Below, piece by piece: positions 18,884-29,327 of a stretch of DNA of 64,000 nt. Made by a program: the position numbers and the translations under genes. Origin of the DNA: CAIWHR01 sp963830485 (GTDB lineage Bacteria; Pseudomonadota; Gammaproteobacteria; Burkholderiales; Casimicrobiaceae); NCBI GenBank assembly GCA_963830485.1, contig CAWHNE010000005.1, positions 1-64,000 on the forward strand, in the 5' to 3' direction. The notes below the pieces were generated by a model that saw only the letters and a list, made by a program, of their open reading frames with translations, was not told where the DNA came from and made no database searches. Position 1 is the first letter of the stretch. Each line of letters starts with the position of its first letter.

Positions 18884-21082
18884 GTGCCCGCAGCGAGCGC
18901 CCGGGCCGGGTCCTTGCGTGTCGCCCGTCCCCCGAAGAGCGGCCGTGTGCGCCGATTCCTGATCGTCCTGGCGACCGTGGCGGCCGGCTGGGTCGCCCTG
19001 TTCGCCACGAGCGCGTCGGCGCAACTCATCGACTCGGTCGAAGTCACGCACGACGGCGCCAACGCGCTCGTGCGGATCAAGTTCAACGTGCTGGTCCAGT
19101 ACATCAGGCACGCGCCCGCCACCGAGGGCAGCCTGATCCAGGTCTACTTCCAGATCACGGCGCGCGGCGAGGACCCGGCGCGCGGCGTCGTCGAGGAGCA
19201 GCGGCGGCCGAATCCCACCGATCTCGTGCCGTCGCTCACCGTGACCTACCCCTCGCAGCCGCCGAGCCAGTTGCGGCGGATCGACATCCAGTTCGCGTCA
19301 CCCGTCCAATTCCGGTTGCGGTCGGACGGCACATCGACGTTCGTCCTCGTGATCCCGCTCACCGACGAGCAGATCGCGAAGCTGAAGCCGCCGAAGCCCG
19401 AGGGCGTGAGGCTGCCGCCGTCCGCCATCGCGGCGGCGCCGACGACCGACGTCGAGCGCGAGGCGGCAGGCCTTTCGCGCGACGCCCGCGCGGCGCTCGA
19501 GGCCGGCGATTTCGAGAAGGCCGTCGTGCTGCTCAACCGCCTGCTCAACCTGCCGCCGAACGCATGGTCGCAGGAGGCACAGGAGCAGATCGGCCTCGCC
19601 CGTGAGCGGCTGGATGAGATCGCGAAGGCGAAGGCCGAATACGAGCTCTACCTCAAGCTCTACCCGGACGGACCCGGCGCGGACCGGATCCGCCAGCGCC
19701 TTGCCGCAATGGCGGCCACGCCGGCCGTCGCGGCGGCGGCGCGCCCCGGTGCCCTCACGTACTGGGGAAGCGTCTCGCAGTATTACTACGGCGGACAGTC
19801 GCGCTCGACGACCACGACGACGACGGTTACGCCCGCGACGGGCGCCACCACCATCGACACCGCCAGCCTGTCGGGCATCGATCAATCGCAGCTCTCCAAC
19901 ACGATCGATCTCACCGCGCGCTACCGCGATGCGACCTGGGATAACCGGGTCGTGGTCCGCGACTCGTACCTCGTCAACTTCCTCAGGGGCGCGGGCAACC
20001 AGAATCAGCTCAATGCGCTGTTCTTCGAGACGCGCTACCAGCCGGCGCAGCTCATGGGGAGGTTCGGCCGCCAGTCGGCGACGACCGGGGGCGTCCTCGG
20101 GTTGTTCGACGGCGCGGTCTCCACGTGGGGCTTCGCCGAGAACTGGCGCGTCGGAGGCGTCGTAGGACAGCCGGTCGAATCGCAGCTCGGCGGAACTAAC
20201 AAGACGTTCTACGGCGCCAACGTCGAAGCCGAGAACATCGCGAACAAATGGGGCGGCAACGTTTTCGCGATCCGGCAGAACGTCTCGGGCTACGAGGACC
20301 GGACCGGCGTGGGTGGCGAGCTGCGGTATTTCGAGGCCGCCTGGAACGTCTATTCGCTGTTCGACTACGACACGACATTCAAGACGACCAACATCGGGAT
20401 GGTGCAGGGGAACATCCAGTTCCCGACGGGCACGTCGGTAAACCTTCTCTACGACTATCGCCGCACGCCGACGCTGCAGCTCACCAATGCGCTGGTCGTG
20501 GACCCGACGTCGAGCATCGGGACGCTGGTGCAGACGCTTGGCCTTTCGGCGGCGCGCGACCTCGCGAAGGCGGTGACGCCGATCTCGCGTGTCGCGTTCG
20601 TCGGCGTGACCCAGCAACTCTCGCCTCGCTGGCAGATCGGCGGCGACTTCCGGATCTCATCGCTGAGCGCGACGCCGGCGTTCGGGACGACCTATCCCGG
20701 CACGCCGTCGACCGGCAACGTGTACACCTATACAATCCAGTCGATCGCGAATGGCCTGACGCCCTGGCAGGACATCCTCGTGCTCAACGGCAACGTGCTC
20801 CGCTCGCGCGACCTCGATGCCGTCCAGCTCGGGCTCGATTTCCGCTTCACCGTCTGGCAGGACCTTCTGATCGAGCCGCTGCTCCGCTGGTACCGGCAGA
20901 CCGACACGCGCGACACGACGTTGACGCGGACGACGCCGGGGCTGCACCTCCTGTGGCGGATCCGCGACCGCTTCTCGATCGAGGCGGAGGGCGACTGGGA
21001 GATCACGCGCACGAACAGCCCCGTGATCGTCGACGACGTGCGTCGACAGTTCTACTACGTCGGCTGGCGCTGGGACCTCTGA
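18884..21082 (+). CDS. Outer-membrane beta-barrel protein with N-terminal periplasmic domain
   Basis: A 732-residue exported protein. GTG 18884 lies 2 bp after the giant cytochrome stop and opens a signal peptide (FLIVLATVAAGWVALFATSASAQ). Residues about 40-180 form a beta domain (IDSVEVTHDGANALVRIKF). A TPR-like pair follows at about 190-260 (AALEAGDFEKAVVLLNRLL). From about 280 to the end, alternating polar/apolar strands rich in aromatic residues end in RRQFYYVGWRWDL, a typical barrel with aromatic last strand. It lacks obvious CxxCH or the CxxC of MtrB. The partner relation to the cytochromes is inferred from the operon. A porin that sheathes the heme wire is the most economical role; other exported-polymer roles are possible. 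Confidence 0.8.
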   Translation: MPAASARAGSLRVARPPKSGRVRRFLIVLATVAAGWVALFATSASAQLIDSVEVTHDGANALVRIKFNVLVQYIRHAPATEGSLIQVYFQITARGEDPARGVVEEQRRPNPTDLVPSLTVTYPSQPPSQLRRIDIQFASPVQFRLRSDGTSTFVLVIPLTDEQIAKLKPPKPEGVRLPPSAIAAAPTTDVEREAAGLSRDARAALEAGDFEKAVVLLNRLLNLPPNAWSQEAQEQIGLARERLDEIAKAKAEYELYLKLYPDGPGADRIRQRLAAMAATPAVAAAARPGALTYWGSVSQYYYGGQSRSTTTTTTVTPATGATTIDTASLSGIDQSQLSNTIDLTARYRDATWDNRVVVRDSYLVNFLRGAGNQNQLNALFFETRYQPAQLMGRFGRQSATTGGVLGLFDGAVSTWGFAENWRVGGVVGQPVESQLGGTNKTFYGANVEAENIANKWGGNVFAIRQNVSGYEDRTGVGGELRYFEAAWNVYSLFDYDTTFKTTNIGMVQGNIQFPTGTSVNLLYDYRRTPTLQLTNALVVDPTSSIGTLVQTLGLSAARDLAKAVTPISRVAFVGVTQQLSPRWQIGGDFRISSLSATPAFGTTYPGTPSTGNVYTYTIQSIANGLTPWQDILVLNGNVLRSRDLDAVQLGLDFRFTVWQDLLIEPLLRWYRQTDTRDTTLTRTTPGLHLLWRIRDRFSIEAEGDWEITRTNSPVIVDDVRRQFYYVGWRWDL

Positions 21083-21102
21083 TTGGGGAAGGCAGGTTGG
21101 AC

Positions 21103-21513
21103 ATGCTCGATCGCAAGTGGCTGTTCGGAATCGTGGGTCTGGCCGCACTCGCCGTGGTCGGCTCGGGCATTGCCCTCTACCTCAAGGTGAGCTCGCGCTC
21201 CGAATCGACGCCCGCCGCGTTCCCCCACCCCGCCGAGCCGAATGCCACCGCCACGCCGGCCGACGCGGTCCCACCTAAAGCGGTGCCGTCGATCGAAGCC
21301 GCCGCAGAGGGCCTGGCACAGCGCCTTCGCGCGAACGACGGCACCGGCGACGAGTGGGCGCTGCTGGCGCGGAGTTACGTGCAGATGCGGCGCTACCCCG
21401 AAGCCGTCGACGCGTTCGGAAAGGCGCTACAGAAGTTGCCCGGCGACAAGGCGCTGATCGACGAGCAGGCGGCGGCGCGCAAGGGCGCCGGCGAGGGCGC
21501 GGCGTCGAAATAG
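21103..21513 (+). CDS. Membrane-anchored TPR protein, CcmI/CycH-like
   Basis: A 136-residue protein with one N-terminal membrane helix (WLFGIVGLAALAVVGSGIALYL), a proline/alanine-rich linker and one to two TPR units (DEWALLARSYVQMRRYPEAVDAFGKALQKLP). The TPR part resembles the C-terminal domain of cytochrome c maturation factor CcmI/CycH, which presents apocytochrome to the heme ligase. Lying 20 bp after the barrel gene in a locus that must attach over a hundred hemes, a dedicated apocytochrome chaperone is a sensible guess, but no experiment or full-length homology supports it. ATG 21103 is the chosen start. Confidence 0.65.
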   Translation: MLDRKWLFGIVGLAALAVVGSGIALYLKVSSRSESTPAAFPHPAEPNATATPADAVPPKAVPSIEAAAEGLAQRLRANDGTGDEWALLARSYVQMRRYPEAVDAFGKALQKLPGDKALIDEQAAARKGAGEGAASK

Positions 21514-21605
21514 CGCGCCACGCGCTGCACACGCGGCGGGCGCCGCGCGGCGTGCGCTACACTGCGGCCGCGCCGCGGCGCCTCTTGCGTCCGCGCTTCC
21601 CTCGA

Positions 21606-22347
21606 GTGTCGGCGACCCGAACCCTGCACGGCTTTCACGCGGTCACGGCCCGCCTGCGCCAGCGGCCGGAATCGGTGCGCGCGCTTTACGTGGCGGATGC
21701 GAAGCAGGGGCCGCGCGTGCGCGACCTCCTGGCGCGGGCCGCCTCGTCGCGGTGCCCGGTGCACATGGCGGACGGGCAGCGCCTGCGCGATCTCGCGGGC
21801 ACCGACCATCACCAGGGCGTCGTTGCGATCGTCGATGCGACAGAGCGCCGAGCTCACGCTCGACGAGGTGATCGAGTCGGCGCGCGAGCCGCCGCTGCTG
21901 CTCGTGCTCGACGGCGTCACGGATCCGCACAACCTCGGAGCTTGCCTCCGCAGCGCGGACGCCTTCGGTGCGCATGCGGTGATCCTGCCGAAGGATCGGG
22001 CGGTCGGCGTCAATGCGACGGTGGCGAAGGCGGCGAGCGGGGCCGCCGACACGGTGCCCGTCATCACTGTCACGAATCTCGCGCGCGCGCTCCGTGACTT
22101 GAAGGAGCACGGCGTCTGGATCCTCGGTGCCGACGCCGGCGGCGAAAGCCTGTTCGATGCCGACGTGACGGGCCCGATCGCATGGGTGCTCGGCGCGGAA
22201 GGCGCGGGGCTGCGCCGCCTCACGCGCGAGCTCTGCGACCGGATCGTCGGCATCCCGCTCGGCGGCACCGTCGAGAGTCTCAACGTCTCGGTCGTCGCCG
22301 GCATCTGTCTCTTCGCGTCGCGCCGGGCAAGGACTACGGGTCAGTAG
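21606..22347 (+). CDS. rlmB: 23S rRNA 2'-O-methyltransferase RlmB (frameshifted)
   Basis: SPOUT-family enzyme that methylates G2251 of 23S rRNA with S-adenosylmethionine. The N-terminal substrate-binding domain starts at GTG 21606 (TRTLHGFHAVTARLRQRPE). The frame breaks near 21840, after HQGVVAIVDAT, and continues with LTLDEVIESAREPPLLLVLD. The knotted SPOUT domain has all three motifs: DPHNLGACLRSADAFGAHAVI-type motif 1, LGAEGAGLRRLTRELCD motif 2 and IPLGGTVESLNVSVVAGI motif 3. Both halves match the family, so the break is probably a one-base error. The total of about 246 residues fits the usual size. It is independent of the cytochrome genes upstream. Confidence 0.9.
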
Positions 22348-22637
22348 CGAGTCCGTGCCCGCCGCGCACCTCGTGTGCGTGTGTTTCATGGCGGCGCTCC
22401 ACGTCGAATGGCCGCGCACGGAACCGTGCAAGGTTCGGCGTCCCCAATAGCATCGAGCGATCAAGGGGTTTTCACTACCCCCTCAATGGAGGGCGAATTG
22501 TTTTCGTGTCGATCCTATAGTTCTGACGCACACGAAGACTGCATGATGCGCGATCCGGACACCCCCAGGCGCGTGTGCATCGACATGAAACGGAGTTGCG
22601 TCCAATGCGGGCTGGTTCCCGCGGGAAGGAGTATGCC

Positions 22638-23174
22638 ATGCCATCTCTGCTGCCAAGGTGCTCTGCTGTCTTTCTCGCCGCCGCGATAGCAGGCGGTCCA
22701 TCCGCCAATGCCGGCGCTGAAACGATCGTTTGTCGCAGCGAGGTATCGACCGTCAAGGCAGTCACGATTGCCGAGGACTATTTCGCGGTCACCACCCGCT
22801 TCCAGTTCGACGTCCCCAACCTGCAACCGCTGCTCGAAACCACCATCCACGTAACCGGAGGCGGCCATAGCTGCGTGGTTGCGTACTTCAGCGCGGTGGT
22901 GAAGCCCACCGACAACTACATGGTGTTCCAAGCCACCGTGGATGGCGTGCCCATGCACGGGCACACGGTGACGTTTCCGCAGCCGCAGACTCCGGTAGTC
23001 ATCGAAACGGAGGAGACGGATCAGAACCTTCCCCGCATGGTTGCCCACCACTTCTTCGATCGGGTCCAACCGGGGCCTCACAAGGTGGCCATCAACGTCG
23101 CCGCCGGCAGCAACATCGTCGCGCCTTTCTTCCCGACCATCGAGGCGCCCGTGCTGTCGATCCACTATCGATAG
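22638..23174 (+). CDS. Small secreted protein, unknown
   Basis: A 178-residue protein. ATG 22638 is set by GGAAGGAG 6 bp upstream and opens a signal peptide (SAVFLAAAIAGGPSANAGA). The mature part is rich in Thr, Val and aromatic residues in beta-like patterns, with two cysteines (IVCRSEV, HSCVVAYF) that could form a disulfide. No family is recognised. It is followed 70 bp later by another small secreted protein, so the two may work together. The 290 bp upstream hold no gene but a short GC inverted repeat near 22480-22493. Confidence 0.65.
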   Translation: MPSLLPRCSAVFLAAAIAGGPSANAGAETIVCRSEVSTVKAVTIAEDYFAVTTRFQFDVPNLQPLLETTIHVTGGGHSCVVAYFSAVVKPTDNYMVFQATVDGVPMHGHTVTFPQPQTPVVIETEETDQNLPRMVAHHFFDRVQPGPHKVAINVAAGSNIVAPFFPTIEAPVLSIHYR

Positions 23175-23244
23175 CGCCCGCAGTCGGCGATCCAGCCGTC
23201 GCCGGCCACGAACGACCGGCGGCCAACCCGAAAGGAACCAAGAC

Positions 23245-23745
23245 ATGCGAATCAGACATGCAAAGCCGATATTCGCCGCTCTGGCGTTCGCGACAGCGTT
23301 GCTTGCAGCCGCCCGCGCCGAGGCCGTCATTGCGATCATTGCGCCTGATCCGGTGGGCATCGTGAGCGGCCAGACCGTGCGCCTTACGGTGCTCAATCGG
23401 GGTCTGGGCCGCGGCGCGGAGCGCGGTATCGTCATCAATTGGCGCTTCCTCGACGCCGCGGGGCAGGTGCTGAAGCAGGGCGCCGGATGCGTCAACATCG
23501 GGGCCGGCAAGATGATGTGGTTCGATTTGCCCTATATCGAACTCGGCGCTCGCACCGGGGATCGAGTTCAGTTGCGCGCAGAGGTGATCGCGCTGGGCGG
23601 CCCGGACACGAGGAACCTGGGGGCCAGTGTCGAGGTCATCGACGACGCCACCGGGCAGACGACGGTCTTGATCTGGAATCCGGGAGACAGAATCGGCTTC
23701 AACCCGCAGCCCGACCCGCCCGGCAATCCGTGCGCGGGGGGCTGA
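23245..23745 (+). CDS. Small secreted protein ending in an NPQPDPPG motif
   Basis: A 166-residue protein with AAAGGAA 7 bp before ATG 23245 and a signal peptide (PIFAALAFATALLAAARAEA). The mature part reads as an immunoglobulin-like beta domain (PVGIVSGQTVRLTVLNRG, INWRFLDAAGQVL, VQLRAEVIALGG). The C-terminus GDRIGFNPQPDPPGNPCAGG carries a Pro-rich motif I recall from hypothetical secreted proteins. Function is unknown. Two cysteines are present. It lies downstream of the other small secreted gene and before a PEP-CTERM gene, which makes this a small cluster of exported proteins. Confidence 0.65.
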   Translation: MRIRHAKPIFAALAFATALLAAARAEAVIAIIAPDPVGIVSGQTVRLTVLNRGLGRGAERGIVINWRFLDAAGQVLKQGAGCVNIGAGKMMWFDLPYIELGARTGDRVQLRAEVIALGGPDTRNLGASVEVIDDATGQTTVLIWNPGDRIGFNPQPDPPGNPCAGG

Positions 23746-23943
23746 GGCCCGGCGCAACAGAGCACGCCCTGCGGTGCGTTTCGGCGCCGCAGGGCGAACG
23801 CTTCGTCGTCGTGGTCGCGCGCTCGGGTCGATTCAGGTCAAGCGCCTTCCGGACAAGACCGATCCGTCGGAAAACTTTACGGTCGCCGAGCTCGTCGTCA
23901 AGTGTAGGCGTGTAACTATATGAAAACAAATAGCATTATCCGC

Positions 23944-23959
23944 TGGCGCGAATCCTGCT
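23944..23959 (+). promoter_or_regulatory. Sigma-54 promoter of the PEP-CTERM gene
   Basis: TGGCGCGAATCCTGCT fits the -24/-12 consensus TGGCACG-N4-TTGC, with GG (23945-23946) and GC (23957-23958) separated by exactly 10 bp. It lies 75 bp upstream of the PEP-CTERM start. PEP-CTERM genes in exosortase bacteria are often driven by RpoN with the PrsK/PrsR two-component pair. The site is the best -24/-12 match noticed by eye. Confidence 0.7.
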
Positions 23960-24034
23960 AAATCAGTGTGGACTTACCGAAAGATCAACAGCGACCGACA
24001 CGCTCGGCCCCGCCACTCGTCAGGGAGACGCTCC

Positions 24035-24559
24035 ATGCGAATGCTACAACCTCTGAGAACCTTCGCGTTCGCTGCGCTGGTCGCAAGCGGCGCGATGTTC
24101 AGCGCCACCAACGCGACCGGCACGGTGCTGGTCATCGACAGCGGGTGGAACTACGATCAGCTCGATGCGGCCGGTGCTCCGACCGAGAAGTCCGACTGGA
24201 CCTTTACCATCACCAGCGGCGCCGTATTCTCGATCACGGACGCCTTCAACTTCGGTGACCAGTACACGGTTAGCGGGAGCTTCGCGCTCGTTACGTCGTT
24301 GGGCCTGTTGCCGGTGGTTTGGACGCTGCCAAGCGATCCAACCGCGGACGGTGCTTGGGCAAATGCGGGTTTTCAGCATGGCCAGATCACCTTGGGCCCG
24401 GGCTCCTATACGATTAGCGTTACTGGCGACGGCGCCGGCGGTATCCCGGCCGGTCTCTACGTCCGCCTCGACGCAGCGGTTCCCGAACCCACGACGCTCG
24501 CGCTCTTGGGCCTGGGATTCATCGGCGTTGCGTTTGCTCGCCGGCGCAAGCCAAGCTGA
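24035..24559 (+). CDS. PEP-CTERM sorting domain protein
   Basis: A 174-residue exported protein. ATG 24035 has GGGAG 7 bp upstream and opens a signal peptide (FAFAALVASGAMFSATNA). The mature beta-rich domain (SDWTFTITSGAVFSITDAF, GPGSYTISVTGDGAGG) ends with VPEPTTLALLGLGFIGVAFARRRK. That is the PEP motif, a hydrophobic helix and an arginine cluster, the sorting signal cut by exosortase. The protein should be delivered to the surface or extracellular matrix, usually with exopolysaccharide. No exosortase gene is in the window. A sigma-54 promoter precedes it and a strong terminator follows, so it is a single-gene unit. Confidence 0.92.
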   Translation: MRMLQPLRTFAFAALVASGAMFSATNATGTVLVIDSGWNYDQLDAAGAPTEKSDWTFTITSGAVFSITDAFNFGDQYTVSGSFALVTSLGLLPVVWTLPSDPTADGAWANAGFQHGQITLGPGSYTISVTGDGAGGIPAGLYVRLDAAVPEPTTLALLGLGFIGVAFARRRKPS

Positions 24560-24577
24560 CTGAATCAAGAGCTCTGC

Positions 24578-24610
24578 AAAAAGCCCCGCCACATCGGCGG
24601 GGCTTTTTTT
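24578..24610. terminator. Bidirectional rho-independent terminator
   Basis: AGCCCCGCC (24582-24590) pairs perfectly with GGCGGGGCT (24596-24604) around ACATC, with a run of seven T after it and five A before it. It can end both the PEP-CTERM transcript and the dpp operon that comes from the other side. Confidence 0.93.
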
Positions 24611-24654
24611 GGTCGACGCCAAATGCGCGATCGTCGATACGCTATGCGCCGACG

Positions 24655-26293
24655 TCAGGGTCCTTCCTTGATGTCGACCCCGTAGAACGTGTGACGGCCG
24701 AACGGGGAGAGCTTGAAGTCGATCACTTCCTTGCGCACCGGCTTCAACTGCACGGCGTGCGCGATCGTGAACCAGGGCGCCTGCTCCTTGAAGATCACCT
24801 GCGACTTCGAGTAGAGGTCCGCCCGCTGCTTCTGGTCGGGCAGCGTCTTCGCTTTCTGCACGAGCTCCTCGAACGGCTGGTAGCACCACTTGGAGACGTT
24901 GCTGCCGTTGGACTTGGCCGCGTCGCAGCCGAGCAGCGTGTTCAGGAAGTTGTCGGGGTCGCCGTTGTCGCCGGTCCATCCGAGCATCCCCATCTGGTGC
25001 TCGCCGTTTTGCATCCGCTTCCGGTATTCGCCCCACTCGAAGCTCTTGATCTCCGCGATGATGCCCACCTTGAGCAGGTCGGCCTGCATCAGCTCCGCAA
25101 TGCGCTTGGCATTGGGGTTGTACGGCCGCTGCACCGGCATCGCCCAGAGGTCGGTGGTGAACCCGTTCGGGTATCCGGCGTCGGCCAGAAGCTTCTTCGC
25201 AGCCGCCGGGTCGTACGGATCGTCCTTGATCGCGTCGTTGTACGACCACTGCGTCGGCGGGATCGGATTCTTCGCCGCCACGCCGGCGGTCAGGTAGACC
25301 GCGTCGATGATCGCCTTCTTGTTGATCGCCATGTTGACGGCCTTGCGCACGCGCACGTCGTCGAAGGGCTTCTTGGTCACGTTGTACGCGAGGTAGCCGA
25401 CGTTGAGGCCGGGTTGCTCGAGGATCACGACGCCCGGGTCCTTGCGGATCGCGTCGAGGTCAGCCGGGATTCGGATACGGCATCACGTGGCATTCGCCCT
25501 TCTGCAGCTTGGCCCAGCGCACCGACGCGTCCGGCGTGATCGAGAACACGAGGTCGTCGATCTTCGCCTTGCCGCCCCAGTACTGCGGGAACGCCTTGTA
25601 GCGAATCACCGCGTCCTTCTGGTACTGGACGAGGTAGAAGGGTCCGGTGCCGATCGGCTCCTGGTCGATCTTCTCGGGCGTGCCCGCCTTCAGCATGGCG
25701 TCCGCGTATTCCTTCGACTGCACGCCCGCGTACTCCATCGCGAGATCCGACAGGAACGGCGCCTCGGGCTTCTCGAGGGTGATGCGGACCGTGTAGTCGT
25801 CGACCTTCTCGACCGACTTCAGGAGCTTCGGCAGACCCATGTCGTTGAAGTACGAGTGGTTCGAGCTCGTCACCTTGAAGTACGGGTTGTCCTCCTTCCA
25901 CTGCCGTTCGATCGCGAAGATCATGTCGTCGGCGTTGAAGTCGCGCGTCGGCTTGAAGGCGCGATGGTTGTGCCACTTCACGCCCTTGCGCAGCTTGAAC
26001 GTGTAGACCTTGCCGTCGGGCGAGATGGTCCAGCTCTCGGCGAGGCCCGGGACGACAGTGGTGCCGCCGCGCTCGAAGTCGACGATGCGGCTGTAGATCT
26101 GGCTGTTCGCGTCGAACGAGGTGCCGGTCGTGTTGACCGCAGGATAGAAGTTCTCGGGGCTACCCTCGGAGCAGAACACGAGGGTCTTGGCCGCGAGCGG
26201 CGCGGCCGCGACGAGCGCGGGAAGGGCGAGCGCGACGACGAGCGCGCGCGGGATCCCGGGGAACCGGCGGGCGGCCGGATCGGGCTTGGTCAT
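24655..26293 (-). CDS. dppA: Dipeptide-binding protein DppA (frameshifted)
   Basis: Periplasmic solute-binding protein (SBP_bac_5) of a dipeptide ABC transporter, about 545 residues. ATG at 26293 has AAAGGAG upstream. The signal peptide is ALVVALALPALVAAAPLAA. The mature N-terminus KTLVFCSEGSPENFYP and the blocks VPGLAESWTISPDG, KGVKWHNHRAFKPTRDFNADD and EAPFLSDLAMEYAGVQSKEYADAM closely parallel E. coli DppA. The frame breaks near 25465 (after MPYPNP) by one inserted base, then continues DAIRKDPGVVILEQPGLNVGYLAYN to the stop. It is the last gene of a B-C-D-F-A operon whose other members overlap by 4 bp or lie 2-15 bp apart. The substrate is probably di- or tripeptides. Confidence 0.88.
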
Positions 26294-26307
26294 GGGTACG
26301 GCTCCTT

Positions 26308-27408
<1,101 letters not shown>

Positions 27409-27412
<4 letters not shown>

Positions 27413-28425
27413 GTCTTCACGGCCTCGACCGGGCCGTCGCGGGCGATCGCAGCGGCGCGCTGCGGGTCGCCGAGCGGATAGTGGCAACGCACGCGCCCTC
27501 CCGCCCAGTTGCGGAGTTCCGGCCGATGCGCGCGGCAATGGCCGGTCGCATAAGTGCAGCGCGGCGCGAACAGGCACCCTTGCGGCCGGTCGTAGAGTCC
27601 CGGCACGACACCGGGAATCGTCGTGAGGCGTTCGTCCACCGTGCTGCGCTCGGGCATCGCGGCGAGGAGCGCCGCGGTGTACGGATGCTCCGGCGCCGCG
27701 AACAGCGCGTCGGCCCCGCGTTCCTCGACGATCTGCCCCGCGTACATCACGGCGACGCGGCGCGCCATCTCGGCGACGACGCCCATATTGTGCGTGACCA
27801 GGATCAGCGCCATTCCGCGCTCGCGCTGCAGCGCGCGCAGGAGGTCCAGGATCTGCGCCTGGATCGTCACGTCGAGCGCGGTGGTCGGCTCGTCGGCGAT
27901 GAGCAGCCGCGGATTGCAGGCGATCGCCATCGCGATCATCACGCGCTGGTTCATCCCGCCCGACATCTGATGCGGGAAGTCGTTGAGCCGCCTGGCCGCC
28001 GCCGGGATCCCGACCTGCTCGAGGAGCTCGATCGCGCGGCGGCGCGCCGCGTCGCGATCGAGCTTCAAATGGAGCCGCAGCGTCTCGGCCAGCTGGAAGC
28101 CGATGGTGAAGCACGGATTGAGGCTCGTCGTCGGATCCTGGAAGATCATCGCGACGTCCTTGCCGACGAGCGCCCGCCGCTCTCGGTCGGACACGCGCTG
28201 GAGGTCGCGGCCCGAGAACGCGAGCCGCTTGGCGCGAACGCGTCCCGGCCACGCGATCAGGCCCATCAGCGCGAGCATGGACACGCTCTTGCCCGAGCCC
28301 GACTCGCCGACGATGCCGAGCACATCGCCCTCGTCGAGCGTGAGGCTCACGCCCTCCACGGCGCGCATCACGGCGGCCTGCGACGGGAAGTCGACGTGCA
28401 GGTCTTCGATTTCGAGGAGCGGCAT
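27409..28425 (-). CDS. dppD: Dipeptide transporter ATPase DppD
   Basis: A 338-residue ABC ATPase. It has Walker A GESGSGKS near residue 41, FQDPTTSLNP as Q-loop, MSGGMNQRVMIAMAIA as signature, Walker B LLIADEPTTALD, switch His in LVTHNMG, and the C-terminal oligopeptide/dipeptide domain with Cys residues (GCLFAPRCTYATGHC) that in DppD homologues can bind a 4Fe-4S cluster. It pairs with DppF as the heterodimeric motor beneath DppB/DppC. ATG 28425 gives the family start MPLLEIEDLHVDF. It lies 2 bp after dppC, and its stop overlaps dppF. Confidence 0.93.
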
Positions 28426-28427
28426 GG

Positions 28428-29327
28428 CTAGCGTTTCAGCTTCGGGTCGAATGCATCGCGCAGTCCGTCGCCCAGCAGATTGAACGCGAGCACGGTCACG
28501 AGGATCATGATCCCCGGGAACGTCACGACCCACCATGCACGCAGCACGAACTCGCGCGCGTCGGCCAGCATCGTTCCCCACTCGGAGGCGGGGGGCTGCG
28601 CGCCGAGGCCGAGGAAGCCGAGCGCCGCGGCGTCGAGAATCGCCACCGATACGCCAAGCGACGCCTGCACGATCAGCGGCGCCGCGCAGTTGGGCAGCAC
28701 CTCGACGAACATGAGCCGCAGGAGCCCAGCGCCGTTCGCGCGCGCCGCGGTCACATAATCCTTAGACGTTTCCGTGATCACCGCCGCGCGCGTGATCCGC
28801 ACGTAATGCGGCAGCACGACCACGGCGACGGCGAGCATCGCGTTCATGATGCCGGGCCCGAGGATCGCGACGATCACGATCGCGAGGAGCAGGCTCGGCA
28901 GCGTCAGGATGATGTCCATGAACCGCAGGATCGCGATCTCGGTCACCCCGCGCGCGAAGCCGGCGATGAGGCCGAGCGCGATGCCGATTACGATCGACAG
29001 CGCGACGACGGCGATGCCGATCAGGAGCGAGAGTCGCGCGCCGTAGATCAGCCGGGAGAGGATGTCGCGGCCGATGGCGTCGGTGCCGAGCAGGTAGGCG
29101 GTCGACCCGCCGGCCTGCCAGAAGGGCGGCTTCAGGAACACGGCGTTGTTGGTCAGGTCGGGCGGGTAGGGCGCGAGCACGTTGGCGAACGCCGCCATCA
29201 GCAGGACGGCGATCACGACCGCGAGCCCCGCCACGGCGCCGCGATTCTTGCTGAAATAGCCCCAGAACTCGCGCAACCGCCCCGGCGGAGCCGGCGCGAC
29301 GCCCTCGACGGTCAGCATCGTACTCAT
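28428..29327 (-). CDS. dppC: Dipeptide transporter permease DppC
   Basis: A 299-residue inner-membrane permease with an N-terminal OppC-type extension (FWGYFSKNRGAVAGLAVVI) and about six membrane helices. The EAA loop reads like NGAGLLRLMFVEVLPNCAAPLIV. LLGTDAIGRDILSRLIYGARLSL is the usual conserved block of the family. It forms the translocation pore with DppB. ATG 29327 overlaps the dppB stop by 4 bp, so translation is coupled. Confidence 0.93.
   Translation of the reverse strand: MSTMLTVEGVAPAPPGRLREFWGYFSKNRGAVAGLAVVIAVLLMAAFANVLAPYPPDLTNNAVFLKPPFWQAGGSTAYLLGTDAIGRDILSRLIYGARLSLLIGIAVVALSIVIGIALGLIAGFARGVTEIAILRFMDIILTLPSLLLAIVIVAILGPGIMNAMLAVAVVVLPHYVRITRAAVITETSKDYVTAARANGAGLLRLMFVEVLPNCAAPLIVQASLGVSVAILDAAALGFLGLGAQPPASEWGTMLADAREFVLRAWWVVTFPGIMILVTVLAFNLLGDGLRDAFDPKLKR

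Noticed and set aside
22348..22637. Inverted repeat near 22480 as an operator of the secreted-protein gene
   Set aside because: Only a 5-bp stem with a 4-base loop, common by chance in GC-rich DNA, and no promoter hexamers fit.
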